From: Allolobophora icterica
Lineage: Eukaryota > Annelida > Clitellata > Crassiclitellata > Lumbricidae
Direction: 5' to 3'
Assembly (NCBI GenBank): GCA_963556255.1
Contig: OY744611.1
Span: 8,546,376-8,610,375, forward strand
Length of the DNA stretch: 64,000 nt
Position 1 is the stretch's first letter, and every line of letters begins with the position of its first letter. This document shows, one piece after another, positions 60,515 through 64,000 of this stretch. Made by a program: the position numbers and the translations under genes. Under the pieces are notes generated by a model, which saw only the letters and a program-made list of their open reading frames with translations, was not told where the DNA came from and searched no databases.

Positions 60515-62608
60515 TAGGGTGCATCGAAAAAACTTTTTTTTGAAAACAATATTCTAATAGTTGCCGATAGGTGCCTTTTATACTACTTAGTTAGCATGCA
60601 AATTTTAGAATTTTTTGGATAAGTTCTTGAGGTGCCCCAAAGACCCTAAAGTGTTCATGATTTGAAGGCTTCGGAGCAGTGCATTTAACGTAATTTGTTG
60701 TAGGGAAAACTAATTTATGTATAGCTTTAAGGAGTTCTGTTGAGCTCTTAGTAGGTAGGTGGCAATAATTCGAGTTCCTAAAGATGAGCAGGAGTTTCTA
60801 ACTGACCAGAGAACAGTAAGGTTGATGTGTATTAGTAATGTCGACAAACTTACAGCAAATAAGCTTGTTAACAAGCAGAAAAGCTATGTAAGTTAGTCGA
60901 GTCGAAATATATTAAGTCATTGTGTGGTGAGAAGGTCGTGGATGTTAATGACGACTCAGTAGACCCTAGACAATTCTGAATCTAATTTCGATACCAGCAG
61001 GTCAAACACTTGTAATCAACCAGGTGATTAAGCTAAATTTTTATATTGTTGAATTTAGTAATAAGCAACTTGTGATGCATCAAACGTTATAGTCAAGAGA
61101 CTTTTGTAGTAGACTGCCAACATTAGCTTAAGTCTGTGATCGTTATGATGTTTCAGACAGAGCAGCTGCCGAGATAACACCAGTGTGCTGCAAGATTTTG
61201 ATGTTATATGTGATGTTGATTTGTCAAATGTTATTAACTAAAATAAAGGTAGACGTGAATGATGAAATTACTGTAACGAGCTGGAAGACTTGAACAACGC
61301 AGATGATTTACTCGGTTTATTTCTGATGGTCGAAAAGATAAAACTCTATAGTACAGAATGTCAAGGAAGGAAATAAGTACTATAGACGAGTTGTTATCGA
61401 CGGACACTTGTTATCGTTGGTGAAGGAACCAGGTTCGACTTACGTCGGACATATATCACCCACGACTAGACCAGCCTTGCAAAATTGTTAACCACATCGG
61501 AGCATATACTTTCACTACATACATCGCCAACATTTGAAGCTCTACTGATGGTTTGCAACTGCCAATGTACAATTGCAATATTTTATTCGCAGCTGTAAAC
61601 CACCGCAAGTGATTCAATGTTCCAGGGTCTTGTTTTAGATTAATTCAACGAGCAATGGCCTCTAACAACCGCGTTACAAATGTCTGACAAATGCTTAGGT
61701 CAGTTTGCAGGTGGCAAATCCGATTCAATTTTATCAAAGATCACTGATGGTATCTGTTTAAACGTTAATAAACCATTACCAATTGGTCCAGAGAAAGCAC
61801 GATGCTCCTTGTTAACGCATGACCGTAAGAAATTTGAACGCTGGGAATGCGTCAATCCTGAAAGCTAGGAAAACTGTACGGTCTGAAATTCGAAATTCGT
61901 TGTTTCTTTGCAAAAGTTTGATGCGTCTGATGAAACTGAACTCGTTGACTGGCAGATATGCGTAGCAGAACACCACTAACATTGAAGGTGTCTGATGAAG
62001 AAATGATGCAATTTGTAGAAACGCACCCATTGCACAAACGTTCGACTTTCCTAGATTCCCATGCCACTCATAGGCAGTGGAGCGTTATGTTAAAGTAGTG
62101 AGTGAGGCTTCAGCTGTGGTCTGCAGAATCAAAGGTAGGGACGGTTTCATAAGAACAAGAATGGAATCCAGGCGAATAATACCGACTTTTAACACTAAGA
62201 AAGAATATCGTATAGCCTGACCACTTAGGTCTACTTGCACTGATAGGATAAGACTACTACTGTAGTTTACCGCTACTGTAGTTTAGACTTTAGACTCACT
62301 GTTTCATCATTGGTGTAATGGACATAATGATGGAATAATATGCTTAATATGTTTTACCAGTATTGCATTCTACTTCTCATGAGATTCATACTGTAGAAGC
62401 TTGTTTTTCTGGACATTACGCCTTGCATAACATGGGAAAATATTGCGCGTCTAATGTCAAAACTTCGAGGTCATTGGGGCACCTCAAGGTCATGTGCTAA
62501 ATTGGTGAAATTACACCAGAATATTGCTGACATCAATTGGCAACTACTTTGCACTATTAGAAATAAAAATTAGAAATTTTTTTCTCCCATTACAATCGAT
62601 GCACCCTA
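60515..62608. mobile_element. hAT-like transposon, 2094 bp, no transposase recognised
   Basis: TIRs TAGGGTGCATCGA / TCGATGCACCCTA. Exact 8-bp duplication GTGTCCAC at 60507-60514 and 62609-62616. A second inverted pair lies further in: GAGGTGCCCCAAAGACC near 60630 and GGTCATTGGGGCACCTC near 62470. The interior has only short frames, none recognisable as a hAT transposase. Confidence 0.92.
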
Positions 62609-62616
62609 GTGTCCAC

Positions 62617-64000
62617 TGCCCATGTTCGTATAAGTGGCGTTAAATAAGTTCATCTTTAACCAAAACATAATGTTGGATAACTGGAAAAATCACCACTGGC
62701 GGACTCTCACATATAGGTAGAGCCAAAACAACGGGGAACTACACAGAGTTGACAGTTGAAAGTTGAAACTATGTTCAGTTCCAAGTTGCGTTAAGGTGAA
62801 CTAACTCAGCTATAGCTCTATCCAAACTTTAAAAACTCAGAAAATCAGAATCAAAATAATAAATAAACAAATAAAAAAATCTACACGTAAGTCAAATTTT
62901 TCAATGTTTCAATACATTAAAATTATTAACGGCCTCTCATAATTTATTTCCATAAAAATTTAGAAAGGAAGAGCGGAAAACATAATTACCTAAATTAACT
63001 TTATGAGATTTGTCTCTTAAAAGAACGTCTTAGCGCAAAAGAAAGCTGCAAATGACACAGGAAGTAATCTTCTTTATTAAAATTATATAAGTCTTCCAAA
63101 TTTTGTAAAATTTTAGTAAAAACACTAGGAAAACAAAATAATTGGGCTATTTCTTCGGTTTTTCTTCCAACATAAGTTAACGTGAGATCTCGCGTGACGT
63201 ACTGTTGGCGTGATCCAACGTCGTAAACAAACAAGGTAACATTTATCTGGGCGTAAGGCCGCAATTAAGACGTGCGTGACATCTGCGGCTCTGCCCGCGG
63301 TTCTGCGTTTTCATTCTCGTTCCGATGTTGTCTTGGATTTGATGCTTACTTCAAAGTAACTAAGGAAGCGTACAAAAGTCTGAAATAGTGTCTAAAACAG
63401 TAGACAGTTAATGTGGCTATGGAACAATAAAACGGTAGTTCAAAACTGTAGTGGTCAAAAGCAAAGCTTAAAATGGTAACAATTATACAAGGTAGAGGTA
63501 AAAAGGTCTGTTTACGTTCTTCTATAGAAACCCCTTATATACCGAGGCGCAGGAACGATCACACTTTAGCAATCTCCCAAATTGCCTTGGAACTCGTCTA
63601 CCGACCACGAAAATATGTAGGACTCAGTTGGTGTAGATCTCCTGATCTTCTGAGAAAAGTCATCCATCATTCCATCCAGGTGGAAAAAGTACTTGTTTCC
63701 CAACACTATTCCGCCAGTCTAATCAAATCTAATCTAATCTAATTGAATCTAAATCTAGTCCATTCCAATCGAATCTAATCTAACCTAGCACAAAATGAAC
63801 AAAGCATCAAGTGGCTAGAGCGCAGATAGTGCGTGATATTAGGGAGACATGATTTCCAGTGGGTCATTGTTTACGAGGCCCCGTTCTTTGATTGGATCTG
63901 ATGAGCTGGGCAGGGTGGCTGCTGGTTGCAGATGTACTGTAGGTAGAGCTCAGATGCTATGGTATGTACTGATCTTATGGTTTCCTGCATGCTTCTTCTG
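62617..64000. other. Unassigned right end of the window
   Basis: AT-rich, with an (AATCT)n patch near 63718-63785. Minus-strand frame 63001-63264 (88 codons) and plus-strand frame 63473-63742 show no domain I recognise. Confidence 0.35.

Noticed and set aside
63001..63264. 88-codon minus-strand ORF as a possible gene
   Set aside because: No recognisable domain, the start is not supported by context, and no adjoining exons were found.

Overview
The window is animal nuclear DNA with one host gene. The introns are long, spliceosomal and AT-rich, microsatellites are dense, and LINE (L2-like, RTE-like, CR1-like), tRNA-derived SINE and hAT-type sequences are abundant. Together with a single invertebrate-like myosin-XVIII, this points to a marine invertebrate, possibly a non-vertebrate deuterostome such as an echinoderm, hemichordate or lancelet. 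The species cannot be fixed from the sequence. No prokaryotic, viral or CRISPR features were seen.

Positions 1531-34464 (minus strand) hold most of an unconventional myosin-XVIII gene (Myo18A-like). I could place 29 coding exons, each from its own splice sites, from the ATG at 34449 down to 1531. Together they give 1654 codons in one continuous frame: a basic/Ser-rich N-terminal region, a PDZ domain, a myosin motor with a degenerate nucleotide pocket, an IQ motif and the first part of the coiled-coil tail. The end of the tail and the stop codon lie beyond position 1. The promoter and 5' UTR exon(s) were not identified. Two introns use GC rather than GT donors.

The introns carry retroelements, mostly on the plus strand (antisense to the gene). 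These are an L2-like element with an intact reverse-transcriptase frame (16430-18250), a second L2-like element split by a 5'-truncated RTE-like insertion with a 9-bp target duplication (21498-23492), a longer RTE-like copy (24256-26375), several CR1/L2/RTE fragments and at least two SINE families. LINE/SINE 3' ends sit unusually close to several 5' splice sites. One SINE junction in intron 1 contains a 31-bp exact copy of exon 4.

From about 34.5 to 64 kb I find no host gene. This region is a graveyard of mobile elements. I recognised twelve hAT-type elements in the whole window, defined by terminal inverted repeats (TIRs) and mostly flanked by exact 8-bp duplications. One cluster (38941-42493) is nested three deep. 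Also present are a ~2.6-kb long-TIR element with a decayed ORF (55119-57749), an L2-like copy with an in-frame stop (50998-52440), a 286-bp tandem duplication (44931-45490), a 200-bp assembly gap (43801-44000), and many micro- and minisatellites.
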